Origin: Adiantum capillus-veneris
Lineage: Eukaryota; Streptophyta; Polypodiopsida; Polypodiales; Pteridaceae
Length of the DNA: 64,000 nucleotides
Direction: 5' to 3'
NCBI GenBank assembly: GCA_014529385.2
Contig: CM043942.1
Coordinates: 105,588,141-105,652,140, forward strand
A program made the translations under genes and the position numbers. Numbering within the stretch: the stretch's first letter is position 1; every line of letters begins with the position of its first letter. Below the pieces are notes generated by a model, which saw nothing but the letters and a program-made list of their open reading frames with translations, did no database searches and was not told where the DNA came from. Shown here in pieces: positions 9,445 to 21,542 of this stretch.

Positions 9445-9699
9445 TAAGACATTTGAAAGGTTCACTCCCACTCTCTCCACACACACTTGCCATTCTTAGA
9501 TCCAAGCAATGTTCACAAGATTTAATTTATATTTACACTTTTAGTTCTCTAATTGGTTCGTCCTTGCAAAACTAACATCTAGAACTTGTAGCTTTATGTG
9601 ATATATCAATATAAGATTTAATTATAAATTGCAAAAATATCCAATATAGTTTTAAGAAAAAATAGCATGTTTATCATCTGCTCACCGTCCCAAGGAGAT
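9445..9699. other. Unassigned AT-rich spacer
   Basis: I see no gene, repeat boundary or structural signal here. Confidence 0.35.
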
Positions 9700-10559
9700 C
9701 AAGCTAAACTTGCCGTTTGAGTTAATAGTCCTTATATATTTGATGGACCAACTAGCCAAAGTCTCTTTTTCTACCACTTTTGATCAATTGAAGGGTGTTT
9801 GCTACCACATTAGTATATTATACTCCTTTTGTAGTAAGCCAATTCCAACCCTTGCTCACTACAAGATCTATGGGTGGAATGTCATCCACTACAGAAACTA
9901 TGATGATGCGCCTTGTGAAGTTTTGCTCAAGTTTACAATTGCTTGAAAATGTTTGCTTGAAGTTTGGGATTCTTCATGATGAAGCAATCTATTTTTTAAC
10001 TCTCTTGAAGAGTAAACCTTGTAGCAGTTGAGCTCGTTCTTTGATAGTTCTATACGTACGGGTTGCAACCATTTTTTTGGGAGTGGTTGACTTTGTTGGC
10101 ACTAGTGGAGTCTTGGGTACCATCAATATATGACTTCCTTGGGATGTGCCTTGAATTTTCTTTTGCGGCTCGGTCTTAACTATAGATTTTAACTTAGGTT
10201 TCCATGCCCATTTTGTCGTTTGTAATTGCGGTTTCCATTGATGTGGGTAGGATGGTGCCATAGTAGGCTTTTGCTTAGTGTGCAGTAGCTTTGTAGGCAC
10301 CCATATTTGTTTAGGTTGGTAGTGAGTTGGGTCTTGGGTACCCAAAATTGCATGGTTCCTTGCATGCCAATTTTGTGCACATGATTCGGTGTTAAAGAGT
10401 GGACATGGCACTTGAGTTGGGGAGATTCAGATTGTGGAGAGCAGCTTTCCATTTTGCACGACTATGAGCAAAAGGCAGTTGTAGTTTGCCACCCTTGAGG
10501 GTTAATTCAAGAACTCTATCATTCTAGTCTTGGACTGCTTTGTAAGTGCATCCATGGAA

Positions 10560-10943
10560 CTCCTAGCACCATATCTTCATTCATATGCTCATCTAGAATG
10601 CAAATGAAGATGTGTCGGCACATAAATCCATGCTTAAAGACATTGAGATTGATCAGTCCCAATGGGGTGTCAGATCTTTATGGAAGCCTTTGACTTGTGC
10701 TCTGCAATTCCCAAATGGTTGGGTTGTTGCCTTTTGATATGTTGTGTATGCATTAAGCCATGCACCTATATCAGCTAGTGCTTTGATGTTGAACCCATCT
10801 TTTAGGGTTATGGCTATATGCATGTCCAATCCGTCCTTCCATTCATCATCGGTCTCTACCTCATCATCTGCTAGGGGTTGAATGTGGAGGGTAGTGTGGG
10901 GTAGAACTTGAGGGACTGGTTGCCTTACTACTTTTCGTTTCAT
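10560..10943 (-). pseudogene. Retropepsin-like segment 3' of the integrase
   Basis: The frame beginning at 10943 reads 'HIAITLKDGFNIKALADIG' then 'AWLNAY', which fits a retropepsin active site D-T-G-A with the Thr changed to Ile. After a frame change near 10655 it reads 'FICILDEHMNEDMVLGVPW', matching the C-terminal 'D.ILG.PW' motif. Downstream (10411-9989, minus strand) is a basic region with repeated W-x-P-K phrases that I do not recognise. The protease call rests on two short motifs in different frames. Confidence 0.45.
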
Positions 10944-11559
10944 AACTTGAATTCGTGCTTCCTCTTGGGCGTCCTCAATCCCCTATTGTTGTTTAAGCTT
11001 ATGTTCCTTCACTGCATGCATTCTTTGCAAAGGGCCATTAGTCAAGGATATATGGTATTTGTGAATTCAACATCCACTAATTTAGTTTTCCATGATTTCT
11101 CCATCTAAGGTAGCTAGTTTGACAACAACACTCAGTGAAACATCCTCAATGACAAAGGAACATGTCCCTTTTTATTGAACTTGGATATGTGTTTCAAGGA
11201 GTAAATTAAATCCCCTTGTTTGAAAAACTTTTGTCAGCAAATGTGAGCTTAACTATTTTTCTTTCTGTTTTTGTGTATATTTATGGGAAATGGTAGATAA
11301 TCTTTGTTCATTGAGTCGTTTTAAGTCCTCGAGTCTTTCTGACAATTGGTGCCCTTTTCATTCCAACTTGTGTGCAATTTTGAGAGTGCGTGATAAGAAT
11401 TACATTGACAGTATTGCAGCTAATCCATAGATCAAGTTAAAAGGAGTCCTATTCAAGGATGTTTTGACTCAAGCTTGATATACCCACAAAGTGGAATGAA
11501 GATGCATCTCCCAATCTGTTCTAACCAAACTAACAATCTTTCTAAGCACAAAGCTCATG

Positions 11560-12116
11560 ATCTTTTTACTATGTTCAGTTTGTTCGTTTGCTTGAGGATG
11601 ATAGGGTGCGGATTTTTTATGTACAACCATGAACTCACTTAGAAAATGTTATATCACCTCATTGAGGAAATGTGCACTTACAAGCTCAATAAAAAAGTCC
11701 ATACCTAGTGAATATGAATTTGTACAAGAATGCAGATGTGGCTCTAGCATTGTTATTCCTAGTGGCTTGTGCTTGACTTTTGTTTTCCGATGGTTGTATT
11801 GTAACGACAAAGTCTATATCCCACTTAGCAAATGTACAAGCTCCCATCATAGGTCGTAATGGCATACTCTCAATTTGTGGTGGCATCTTTGCTTGTTGAC
11901 ATGAATCACATCGTTTCAAACAAATTCTATGGAATCAGCAAACAATGTTGTCCACGAGATGCTTGTGATCAATATAGCCTTGGCCGTGGTTTCATGACAG
12001 GGAATGACGTCTTGCAAGACCCACGTGTGCTTGTTCCAAGATAGGAAGGTATTCATCCTCATTGGAACATAGTCTAAGTTGTTGGTCCTTTCCTTGTTGA
12101 TACAACTGATTTCCAA
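11560..12116 (-). pseudogene. Integrase: second zinc-binding module and catalytic core
   Basis: On the minus strand, 'ILEQAHVGLARRH' and, after a frame change, 'KRCDSCQQAK' (about 11919-11890) make a H-H-C-C zinc module. The core follows with 'AKWDIDFVV' (first Asp), and 'PYHPQANEQTEHSK' (about 11610-11570) carries the catalytic Glu. Farther on, 'TPFNLIYG' is the usual block after the core. Several stops interrupt it, so it is not functional. Confidence 0.65.
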
Positions 12117-12456
12117 TCATTACATAGTTGACTGCTTTAGTCTCTATTGCTCTTTGTTGTTTCTTACTCATGTCTTCCGAGAATGTTTTGTTGGTAAGAT
12201 ATTGCACCAGATATCTATTGCATTGTGGTGTCATTAACATTTGAAATAGGGTGGCATGGGGTATGGCAGATTTTTCCTTACATTGAGGGCAACTATTCAT
12301 GTAATCATGAACGTATTTTTTCATGGTAGGCCAATAAACCCCTAGCCAATTCAATTGTCGTAGGGTTTGGTATTTTCCAAAATGGAGTCCTGCCATCGTA
12401 GTATGAGCTTGAATCAAGTAGGTTTCTTGTTCCTCTGGGTTGATGCACAAAAGCAA
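12117..12456 (-). pseudogene. Integrase: first zinc-binding module and linker
   Basis: The 154-codon frame starting at 12456 contains 'QAHTTMAGLHFGKYQTL', 'YWPTMKKYVHDY' and 'SCPQCKEKS', a complete H-H-C-C module. It is followed by the linker that normally stands before such a module ('AVNYVMIGNQLYQQGKDQQ'), which leads into the second module. Two zinc modules in a row are therefore encoded in one reading direction. Confidence 0.6.
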
Positions 12457-12674
12457 AATTCCATCCTTGTTTTTCTAATAAGTCTTCCAACCACCAACAA
12501 TTGATATAGGGTGGATTGCTCTATCAATCATGGTGTAATAGAAAGTGGTATTTGGGAATCTACATGCACTATGGTCATTAGGGATACAAGATCTTTTGAC
12601 CATCTGGGAATCATTTCCAAAGAGAACAAATAAGCATCTAGTAAATCATCATCTTCCCCTTTTGTTGCTTCCCC

Positions 12675-12884
12675 TTAGTTGATTCTTGATAGATGATTTT
12701 CTCTTTGGTGTGTGGTGCCCTTTTTTACTACCACTGTGAAGTCAAATTCAAGTAGGATGATGAACCATCTTATTATTCTTCGTGTATTGCATGGCTTGTT
12801 CACCAAATAACACCTTATTGGAGAGTTTGGGAATTTCCTAACTCCCACTTTTGAATTGGGGTGAAGTTTTGACCATGAGAACAT
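12675..12884 (-). pseudogene. RNase H C-terminus of the decayed pol
   Basis: On the minus strand, 'PCNTRRIIRWFIILLEFDF' then 'GTTHQRENHLSRIN' matches the end of Ty3/gypsy RNase H (R..RW...L.EFDF, H...DHLSRI). The upstream catalytic residues are not recognisable. Confidence 0.6.
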
Positions 12885-12890
12885 GATTTG

Positions 12891-15603
12891 TTACCATTTT
12901 TTTGGGTCAAAAATGTGGTGATTTCTATGCAAAAAAGTCCATTATTACTGACAATCAATATTGAAAAGTAGTGGACCCACCCAGCAAGAAGGAAATGCAA
13001 TCATATAATCTGAACAAATAAAAAATCCTAAAGTATCACACATATAATGGTCCTAGTAGAATAAACATTGTACGTTTTAGAGTTCATGTATAAAATCAAA
13101 CCTTCTCCTTGGTTAGCTTCAATGTTATAGCATACTAATAAATTTACATAAAACATTTGAAACCTTTACCAAAAAACTGTAGCACAAACTATTTACTTGG
13201 AATATCACATGCTATATAATGCATACTAGGTCTTGAAAATGTGCAAATACCACTACCTACAAATTTGGAGACAACTTCCTTTGTACTAGGTCTTGATTAT
13301 AGAAGGTAGACTTTAATAGCCACAAGAGCAACTTTTTATAGTAGTTGGTGTTCAACAGTCAAATATAAAATGGGTACTTAACCAAGAAAGTTGATAAATG
13401 TTTAGTTTATACAATTTCTATATGACCTTACTTCAGTATATATGTGATGAGTAAAGTTGTATGGTATTACACAAGAAACCATTTCAAAGAAGAACTTGAA
13501 CACGGAGTATTTAGATGCTTTTTTATACTTATATTATGAGATGCCAGTGTGCCACTCATAATGCTAGTGATTCGTGTTAAATCAATTTATATGTGCACTC
13601 ATGTTGCTTCAATTTTGCACATGATTGTTCATTTCAATATACACTTACACAAAGCTACAATCTTTATGTGCATGGAGATAATGTCGAGATAGAACACTAT
13701 TTAAGATTTTTCCAAGCTCGCGTGAAGCTTTCTCAGATTAGATAAGCATGTTAAAGTTGAAGTTTAAATGTGAGCTTACATTGTTTCAATAAATCGAGTT
13801 GTCTTATAACAATGAAGAATGTGACTATCATCAAACCAATATTGGCTTACACATAGGCTGATACCTTGACATATATCATTGTTGTGAAACTTGAATTCTC
13901 AAAAGTTTATGGTCTACTTTAATGACTAAGAGATGTTAAACATGCCATATTTTTATACCTTTTGTTACTTTCCCATCAAAAAGACCCCTTGTTGTCTTCT
14001 CCACACATATATAATCACCAAAAAAGGTCTTAATACATGACATTTAGTGTTTGATGTCAAACTTTGAGTTGAAGCACTCACAAATCGCTCTTGAAAGGCA
14101 AGATACACTTTTACAAGAAAAGGCATAATAAGTAGATTTTCTCCATAACAATGGTGGTGTTTAGAAAAGCCAAGAGAATATCCTTTAAAATCCAAAGTAG
14201 AGAGTTCCTAAAACATTCGTTTCTTTCTGCTGCAAACATATGATACATGACATGTATGTGTGCTTTAGTGATTGACTCAATCATAGCTTCAAATGTGACA
14301 ATTTTTTGGTAGTTTCTACTCACTTCTAAAAGAAACATGTGTCCTCACATCCACATACAAATGTAAATTAATGGAAATTATATTTCAAGATAGGACTTAG
14401 ACCTCTCAACTTATTATAATTTTTAGAAAAACCAATGATTTCTATCATTTACTTGGACTCAAGATATACATAGTACTCTAGTTTTAAACAATGTTTACTA
14501 ACTAGTAAGATTTTATAAGAATTACAAATAGGGCCCTTCAATGATTTCTTCAAGAAGAGGTAGAGAGGGGGAGAACAAAGAGAGAGGAAACCTAAGCATA
14601 ACCTTAAACAAAGAGGAGGATGAAAATTTGAAGGGATCATATTATAGTAATGTATTAAAGGACTTTGATACGACTCATATCCCATCTAGTTGCTATAAAT
14701 AGAGGTAGAGAGAGAGAGGCATAAAGAGAGGAGGGTTGAAAATTCAAGTAGTTATATTACAAAAAAGTGTTAAAGACATATAAGAAACCTCTTAGATACC
14801 ATATTATCAATCTAAAAGACCTTGTAGGAATACTCTCAAATATGCGAATCATCAAGTTGAGAGGGCTATGGCATCATTAAAGTCAAAACAAATTTGAGCA
14901 TTCTATCATTTTGCCACTATGTTTAGAACATACTGAAGATTTTACAAGAACTTGATTTTAATTTTTGCAAGTCGTTTTACTATGACCAATGCACACATAT
15001 CTCATGTACATGATTATACATCTTATGAAGCATTTGCATTTTGCCAAATGGCCAAAATTTGAGTCTTTGAATAACAAGACTGTGAATTTTCTCATCATAA
15101 GGTCAATACAAACAAGGGGGACACAAAGAGAGATAGAGGGGGGAGGGACAAGGTACAAATGGCACATAACTTTCATGTTCGTGCCACAATAATATACCAC
15201 TATAGATTGGCCTTGGATGAGTCAAACTGTCTTCTAGAAAGCCTTTCAATTTGGCCCTTTGGTCAACCTTTGCAATATCAAAATTAGCAAGTTACTTGTG
15301 AGTAGTTTTAAAGGGGGGATTAGGAAGCTTGAGAGCTCAAACCTAGTTTTCTCTTGGGGTAACTTGAAGAGGGCCCCATTGATGGGCATCTTTATGTCAT
15401 ATTATCTCATGGGGAATTAGACTTCACCTTTTGATCACAAAGACAAAGGTTGAGAGTATAAACTTAAGTTTGTCTAAATTGCTAAGCATGCTAACATTGT
15501 ACAATGCAAAGTGAACATGTCATATTGATTAAGTGTTGGTCCTAGGAAGCTTGGAAATTGAACCACATGGCCAACATATGGTTCTCGTAGTGGGGAGGGA
15601 TAT

Positions 15604-15629
<26 letters not shown>
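12891..15629. other. Unassigned AT-rich DNA
   Basis: About 2.7 kb has only short frames on either strand and no recognisable domain. No long repeat shared with the rest of the window was noticed. A short purine-rich patch lies near 14700-14730 and another at 15110-15150. I cannot assign it. Confidence 0.4.

Positions 15630-15678
<49 letters not shown>
15600..15678. repeat. (TA)n-(GATA)n-(GA)n microsatellite
   Basis: A TA run, then GATA repeats (about 15613-15630), then about 24 GA units. It forms the left edge of the tandem duplication that follows. Confidence 0.9.
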
Positions 15679-15683
<5 letters not shown>

Positions 15684-15883
15684 CTCTAAGCATGTATAGC
15701 CTTTGGCATTTGGCCATGTGGATAGAACTTTAGCTTTTTGATCATCCTCTTTTTTGCATTGAAAATGAGGTAATACTTGACTTCAAAATCTCTAGATTTG
15801 ACATGGCATATGTATAGATTTGAAATGAATGTCATAGTTTTCTTAAAAATGAATCAACTTCAAATCCTGTAGAGAGCTAGCTC

Positions 15884-15954
<71 letters not shown>

Positions 15955-16219
15955 CATATACATAATATATATATATATTGATAGCTGTTTTTCGGCTCTC
16001 CGTAATTGCCATAGTAAGATAACCCACCCTATCAAAATCATCCAAACACTGTGGATATCCCTACCATTTCACTGTATATAGGTGTGTGTGAGTTAGGGGA
16101 CTTTTCCCATATCTTCTTAAAAATCCTCAATTAGCTAGTCACTGGGCTAGTTGAACCAAAAAACCAAAAAAATAAAAAAATAAAAAAATAAAAAATTATA
16201 AGTATATTATGGCCCATTT

Positions 16220-16265
<46 letters not shown>

Positions 16266-16480
16266 CTCTAAGCACATATAGCCTTTGGCATTTGGCCATG
16301 TGGATAGAACTTTAGCTTTTTGATCATCCTCTTTTTTGCATTGAAAATGAGCATGAATTATTCCAGGCAATACTTGACTTCAAAATCTCTAGATTTGACA
16401 TGGCATATGTATAGATTTGAAATGAATGTCATAGTTTTCTTAAAAATGAGTCAACTTCAAAGCCTGTAGAGAGCTAGCTC

Positions 16481-16531
<51 letters not shown>

Positions 16532-16804
16532 CATATACATACAATATATATATATATATATATATATATTGATAGCCATTTTTCGGCTCTCCGTAATTGC
16601 CATAGTAAGTTAACCCACCCTACCAAAATCATCTAAACACTGTGGCTATCCCTACCATTTCACTGTATATAGGTGTGTGTGAGTTAGGGGACTTTTCCCA
16701 TATCTTCTTAAAAACCCTCAATTAGCTAGTCACTGGGCTAGTTGAACCAAAAAAATAAAAAAAATAAAAAATAAAAAATTATAAGTATATTATGGCCCAT
16801 TTGT
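15630..16804. repeat. Tandem duplication, two copies of about 585 bp, spanning an LTR start
   Basis: The copies are about 15630-16219 and 16220-16804. Each begins in a GA tract, continues 'ggattctctaagca...tttggccatgtggatagaac', has a second GA tract, then TA repeats and the first 230-240 bp of the element B LTR up to 'ggcccatttgt'. In the first copy that LTR piece jumps directly into the next GA tract; in the second it continues into the full LTR. The duplication therefore postdates the insertion of element B. A small indel near 16350 (AGCATGAATTATTCC) distinguishes the copies. Confidence 0.85.
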
Positions 16805-18958
16805 GTGTAAATATTTCATTGTATATAGGGCTTAAATAAAAATATTTTTCATAATTATTTTGGTATTTATTTAAATATTTCTACCTATGGTGTGTTATTT
16901 ATGCTATGTACATTGACTCACCCTTACCATATTTTCTCTTACCATTTTGCATACTCTTTATTCCATATAAAAATAATTTCATGCAAGCTTCTCTTATTTT
17001 TGGTGTAACTCTATCCCAACAAAATCCAAAAAAACTAGTTCTATTTATGTGTATATTTTTTCACTATTGTGATTTTTTCCTTCCTACATCTATTCTCTAT
17101 TACTCTCATAAATTAGACCACCAAAAATATTCATATTTTTTGGTAGACTTATAATGAGAGAGATTTATTTTGACCCCTTTATATTTTTTCTACATATATT
17201 ATTTATATTTGACATGTACATATTTTTTTAGACCCCTCAATATTTGATTTTCTTAGTTGTTCTATTCACTTATATCATGATCTCAACAATATCTTCAATT
17301 ATAGACCTACCAAATAAGGTCAAGAGTATGTGGCATGCATGCATGCACTATGGGGGGCTCACTCTTGGAGGTATTCAAAAGAATCATCCAAAGAAGGACC
17401 TCACAAGGACTTTGTGCAGTGGAAAAAAACAATTGCTTTTTCTGAATTTTTAAAGATCACATGTTGCCCGAATTTGAAAAGGTGATACAAACAAAAGTTG
17501 TAGCTCGTGGGCTGACCTATTTTTTCATATTTTTTTGAGCTACGAGCTGTGAGCTATGATTTTATTGGTGGACCCCAGTTTGCCCATGCTATGCAGCCAC
17601 CTCCCTCTTCCACTTTATCATTTTCCTCTTTCACACACACACTTCTCCACTCATCATCCCCACCTCTCTCACCACTCCTCTCTGCACCCTACTCACCTTC
17701 TTCTCAACCTTGAAGAATAAGAGAAACCATGGTGAACTCATGTCTCCTACACATACTTCCATTCCAAAATTGACCACCTAGTCTCATTTTCCCTCTTCCG
17801 TATTACCCATATCTATAAAAAAACCACAAAATTCAGTCTCTTCTCTTGAAAGACACCACCATGTTGATCGATTACTCATGTTCACTTACCTTGGCTCCCA
17901 AGGAAGGTCAAGAGTGGAGAAAAAAAGTATCGCCAAAGCTAGTGGACCGTCAACAAGCGTCAAAATTGACCCTACTCAAGACACTTAAAGCATCAAAATT
18001 GTAAGAATCCATATTTTCTTACCTATTAAGAGTTTTTTCTTCCTTATTTGTATCCTACATGGATACTTCCATTGTAAATATCCAGTTCCATTTGTAAATT
18101 AATAAAAATACTAACTCTACTAATTTACTAACACTAACCTACTATGAAAAGTCCTATCACCTCCACTTCTCTCCTCTCTCTCTTATTCATCTATCCCCAC
18201 CAACTTCTTGATAATTCCAAGCAAAAGAAATTAGATAAGTGCTGAAAATATAACCCAACCATGGTTAGAGGAGTAACCCTAGCCCTCAAAATTGCTATAA
18301 AAGGAGGGTGTAGCTAGCACAAAAATGGGGGAGCCATAAGCAAGAGCACTATGCTATAGCTTGAGAAGCCAAGCTCAACGTCTCTAGAAGGAGCTCTTGA
18401 GTGAAAGCTCATTGTCTTATGCATATGCATGTGTTGTATTAGGGGTGATTAGCAAGGGAACTCTATGCCATTGTAAGAGAGAGTGATCATTCAATTGAGA
18501 GTAGAAAATCTATCATTCTCCTACTAGTGTAAGCCCAACATTTGCTGAATCAAGGAGGGTGGATTTGGACTAATCTTGGATACTTTGTCTCTCTTCCAAC
18601 GTGAAGTAATGGACAACAATGATGTGTAAGTATCTTGGTGTTTTTTAAGTTCTTGATAGCTTGTCTGTGGGTGTTGTCATCAATTCAGCCATAAATTCCA
18701 CATACTGTAAGAGGGCAACATGGTGGAGAGGACTCCCCTGGCCTTAAGACAGTGATTGGGGTGGCTTTTCTTGTGATGTGTTGTGGTGTAATTTATTCAA
18801 GCTATGTTGAACAAATACTAATCTCACTTTGATTGGTCGTGACAGATTTGTAAGAAGGTATTAATGCAACAAGCATCCCCTCCCCCTTCTCTCTCTTTCT
18901 TACATATATAATTGTGTTTGCTTGATCACGGCCGATACATTTCAAAGCAGCCCGAGCA

Positions 18959-19042
<84 letters not shown>

Positions 19043-19218
19043 ACGCGTCCTAGTTCACATCCAAAACTAGGTGGTGCCCCAAATTTGTGTAGGGTTAGGT
19101 TGCCGGTTTGTGTGTGTTTTTGTTGTTTTTTTCCAACCCCAACCCAATTGAGTAGCACGAGAGCCTAGAAGGGTGCTTAGAGGCCACTCTTCTTGTTGCC
19201 CGCCCCGGACCGCCTTCA
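16570..19218 (+). repeat. 5' LTR of element B
   Basis: It begins TGATAGCCATTTTTCGGC and ends GGACCGCCTTCA. The same unit recurs at 27802-30421 on this strand and, inverted, at 24867-27520, 41295-43998 and 48300-51013. A TATA box (TATAAAAGG, 18296-18304) marks the promoter. The U5 side carries a long (CT)n tract at 18960-19041, which would be transcribed. Confidence 0.9.
18296..18304 (+). promoter_or_regulatory. TATA box of the element B 5' LTR
   Basis: TATAAAAGG is preceded by 'caaaattgc' and followed by 'agggtgtagctagc'. The motif and its surroundings are kept in all five LTR copies of the family in the window (the others are at 29528-29536 on the plus strand and 25814-25822, 42291-42299 and 49269-49277 on the minus strand). 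Confidence 0.7.
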
Positions 19219-19219
19219 A

Positions 19220-19240
19220 ATTGATGCCTCCATGTAGGAA
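19220..19240 (+). other. Decayed primer-binding site of element B
   Basis: Just after the LTR lies TTGATGCCTCCATGTAGGAA. In element D the same place reads TTGGTGCCCCCACGGAGGA, so B carries several changes. The tRNA is not identified. Confidence 0.5.
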
Positions 19241-19296
19241 CCAACTTGTGTATGTTTTTGTGTAGGATCAATGTTTAGAATAGTCAAGTAGTTTGC

Positions 19297-19509
19297 ATGA
19301 ATCACGAGAATTTGTATGATCCTTTCATTCCGATTGCAAGGGAAAAGGTACACATAATTGTTAGTACTAAGTTGCAATTTCAACATGTAATTCGTAGAAT
19401 TTTAGGTCCACTTAGGTTGGCAAAGATAAATGCATCAGTAAATCCCTTTATTTTGCCTCTCATTAGGTACGACCTTAGTTTGGACGTCTATATTTTTGTT
19501 TTGTTTTAA
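19297..19509 (+). CDS. Micro-ORF beta of element B (70 aa)
   Basis: Intact 70-codon ORF that opens about 78 nt after the LTR. It differs from the element D copy at only a few residues and shares the blocks VSTKLQFQ, NPFILPLIRYD and SLDVYIFVLF with element A beta. Its start has T at -3, while the alpha start downstream is ACCATGG, a strong context. Leaky scanning past beta to alpha is therefore plausible. The spacer to alpha is 21 nt. Gene order is the reverse of that in element A. Confidence 0.72.
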   Translation: MNHENLYDPFIPIAREKVHIIVSTKLQFQHVIRRILGPLRLAKINASVNPFILPLIRYDLSLDVYIFVLF

Positions 19510-19530
19510 GCATTAGGTCATGCATAGACC

Positions 19531-19749
19531 ATGGATAATGGCCCAGGAATAGAGGTTTTTCCCTTCCATTTCACTCCACACATTAGAATAAACGTTGCAA
19601 TTAGTAGGAAGATCCACTTTCAACAACGTATGGTGTTCATGTTTGGTGCCCAAAGAGTATGAGAAATTTTGGCATCACCAAACCCTGTCATCCTGCCTCT
19701 TATTGATTATCATAGGTCATTTGATGTGAATATTTTTATTTTGCTGTAG
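19531..19749 (+). pseudogene. Micro-ORF alpha of element B, one nonsense codon
   Basis: The 72-codon frame matches the element D alpha throughout but has TGA where D has GGA (codon 44, just after 'GAQRV'). The remainder ('EILASPNPVILPLIDY', 'SFDVNIFILL') stays in frame to the natural stop at 19747-19749, so the break is recent. The strong initiation context ACCATGG is kept. Confidence 0.7.
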
Positions 19750-19836
19750 AATAGATTGCAATTTAGAAAATATTACTTTGTAAATCTAAAAAAAAAAAAC
19801 AAAACAAAAACGTGTTGTCACCTTAAAACTGATTCA

Positions 19837-21542
19837 ATGGAGGCCCAACGCCAAATGTCTGGATATCCTCTTTTCTTTGGAGAGCGTGGAGAGGATGCAT
19901 AATTATTTTTAGCAAATTTCAAGATGTCTTATCGTATCAAGAGGATAGTAACTGATCAAGAACGCGTAGAGATGTTTGAAGTGGTCCTTAGGAAAGATGC
20001 TAGCACTTGGTTTGACTCGTTGCCCGAGAAAGTTAAAGGGAATTACATGGAATTTGTGAATCATTTCAAGAGATACTTCTTTGATCCCCAAAACACTCAA
20101 AAACTATGGCAAGACATTGTTTCTCATAAGCAAAAAGACCTAGATAACTACTACTTGTACAAGCAAGAGTTTCTACTTCTTTGGGCTGTATGGGTGAGAA
20201 ATGTTGCTAGCCCTGGTGATGGTGCAGAGTTCCTAAAGAAGGAGAGGTTCATAGCCAGACTCTTTCCTGACCTTAAGATAAAAGTTGAGGCGGGTGCACC
20301 TGCTACCTTTGATGCAGCTGAAACTAGGGCTGCTGAGAAATATAGAAAACTCAAGTGCCTAAGGGGAGAGGTTTCAATAGAAGGTCTTAGACCCAAAGGT
20401 AAGTCACAAGCATTGACATCTAGGGAGCTTCCTGAGGTAACAGCTGAAGTAATAGAGAAGTTAAATGAATCTTTAAGTAGCTTGTCAATTCACCTTGCAC
20501 AAGCTGTAGGTCCAAAAGGACAAGCAAGGAAGTCTGAAGAGCGAGATCCACGACCTAGGAGAGTCTTACAATGTTGGAATTGTGGAGAGTCTGGACATGG
20601 GATGTATAATTGTCCTTGGCCCCGTGGGGAGCTAGGGAGACCTAACTTGAATTACCCAGTGATGAATGTAGGTGAAGGAACTAGTCAGCAACCATTGCTT
20701 CTACAAAGGCCAAATGGAGCAAGACCACCTCCACAAGAAGTGGAAGGAGTTCCACCTTTGCCAGACCCAAATGTGCATGTGGTAGAGGTGACAAATTCAA
20801 AAGAGGTTGACATGGAAGCAAATGGCATTAGGTGTGACCGTGGAAAAGGGAAGGCGAAAGAAGGAGTCACATCACAAAGTGATCATGGACGAGAAAAGAA
20901 GGCAAAGGAGACCAAGGAAACCAAGAGGACTCGACGTCGTATCAACCTCCAAGACTTCCCTCTTGGATATGGTATGGCCCATACAACCTATTGGAAGACA
21001 TGAGAGGTAAGGGTCCTGATATCTTATGGCCTCAGTTTCTTGCATTATGCCCACAAGTTAGGAGGGATTTAACGAAGGCAGTTAGCACTAGGAGAAAGAT
21101 AAAAGAGAGTGTTCCTATTGTAAAAATTGCACATGCTGAAATGAATGAGGATATTACACCTGTGCTAGATTGTTACATCAAAGGAAGATTGGTTAGGAAA
21201 GGTCTAGTGGATGGGGGTGCACAAATTTTCATCATGACAGAAGGACTCATGCAAAGACTAGGCATGCACATCCATGAGACACTTGAAAATAAAGTCAAAA
21301 TGGAAAACAATAGTAAGGCTAGGTGCGTAGGCATTTGTAAAAATGTCTTTGTGGAGGCCTTTGACATTAAGAAGGCAGTGGATTTCTATGTCATGTCTAC
21401 CAAAGGAAATGGTTACCCATTTATCCTAGGGAGACCATGGCTAATGAAAATGCGAGCTTTGCAGGATTGGGAGAGTGGAAAGCTAATTTGCAGGAATGAC
21501 AATCATAGGAAGGTTGTCTTCGACATGAAGGAGCAACGCTAA
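19837..21542 (+). pseudogene. Element B gag-retropepsin, disrupted
   Basis: The start is placed at 19837 because the matching Met is kept in element D ('QRQMSGYPLFFGE'). An early stop (19897-19899) and a 1-nt deletion near 20980 break the frame. The capsid-like region contains 'DASTWFDSLPE' and 'FKRYFFDPQ'. A CCHC zinc knuckle, C-WN-C-GESG-H-GMYN-C, lies at 20572-20613. After the frameshift, 20991-21542 holds the retropepsin with 'LVDGGAQIF' (active-site Asp at 21210-21212, D-G-G in place of D-T/S-G) and 'YPFILGRPWLMKM' (the ILG motif). Gag and protease appear fused, since element D keeps them in one frame. Confidence 0.85.

Larger units (their letters stand above)
9700..12890 (-). pseudogene. 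Decayed minus-strand Ty3/gypsy pol
   Basis: Read on the minus strand, the region runs from an RNase H C-terminus (12884-12675) through zinc-binding modules and an integrase core to an apparent retropepsin (about 10870-10560) and a Trp-Pro-Lys-rich segment (10411-9989). Frames are broken by stops and shifts throughout. No LTR, primer site or target duplication could be assigned. Because retropepsin normally precedes RT, its position 3' of integrase suggests either two collapsed elements in tandem or an unusual domain order. Confidence 0.7.

Noticed and set aside
18802-19158. Arg-Glu repeat proteins encoded across the LTR (also 30035-30361)
   Set aside because: They are translations of (CT)n/(GA)n microsatellites that lie in the LTR U5.
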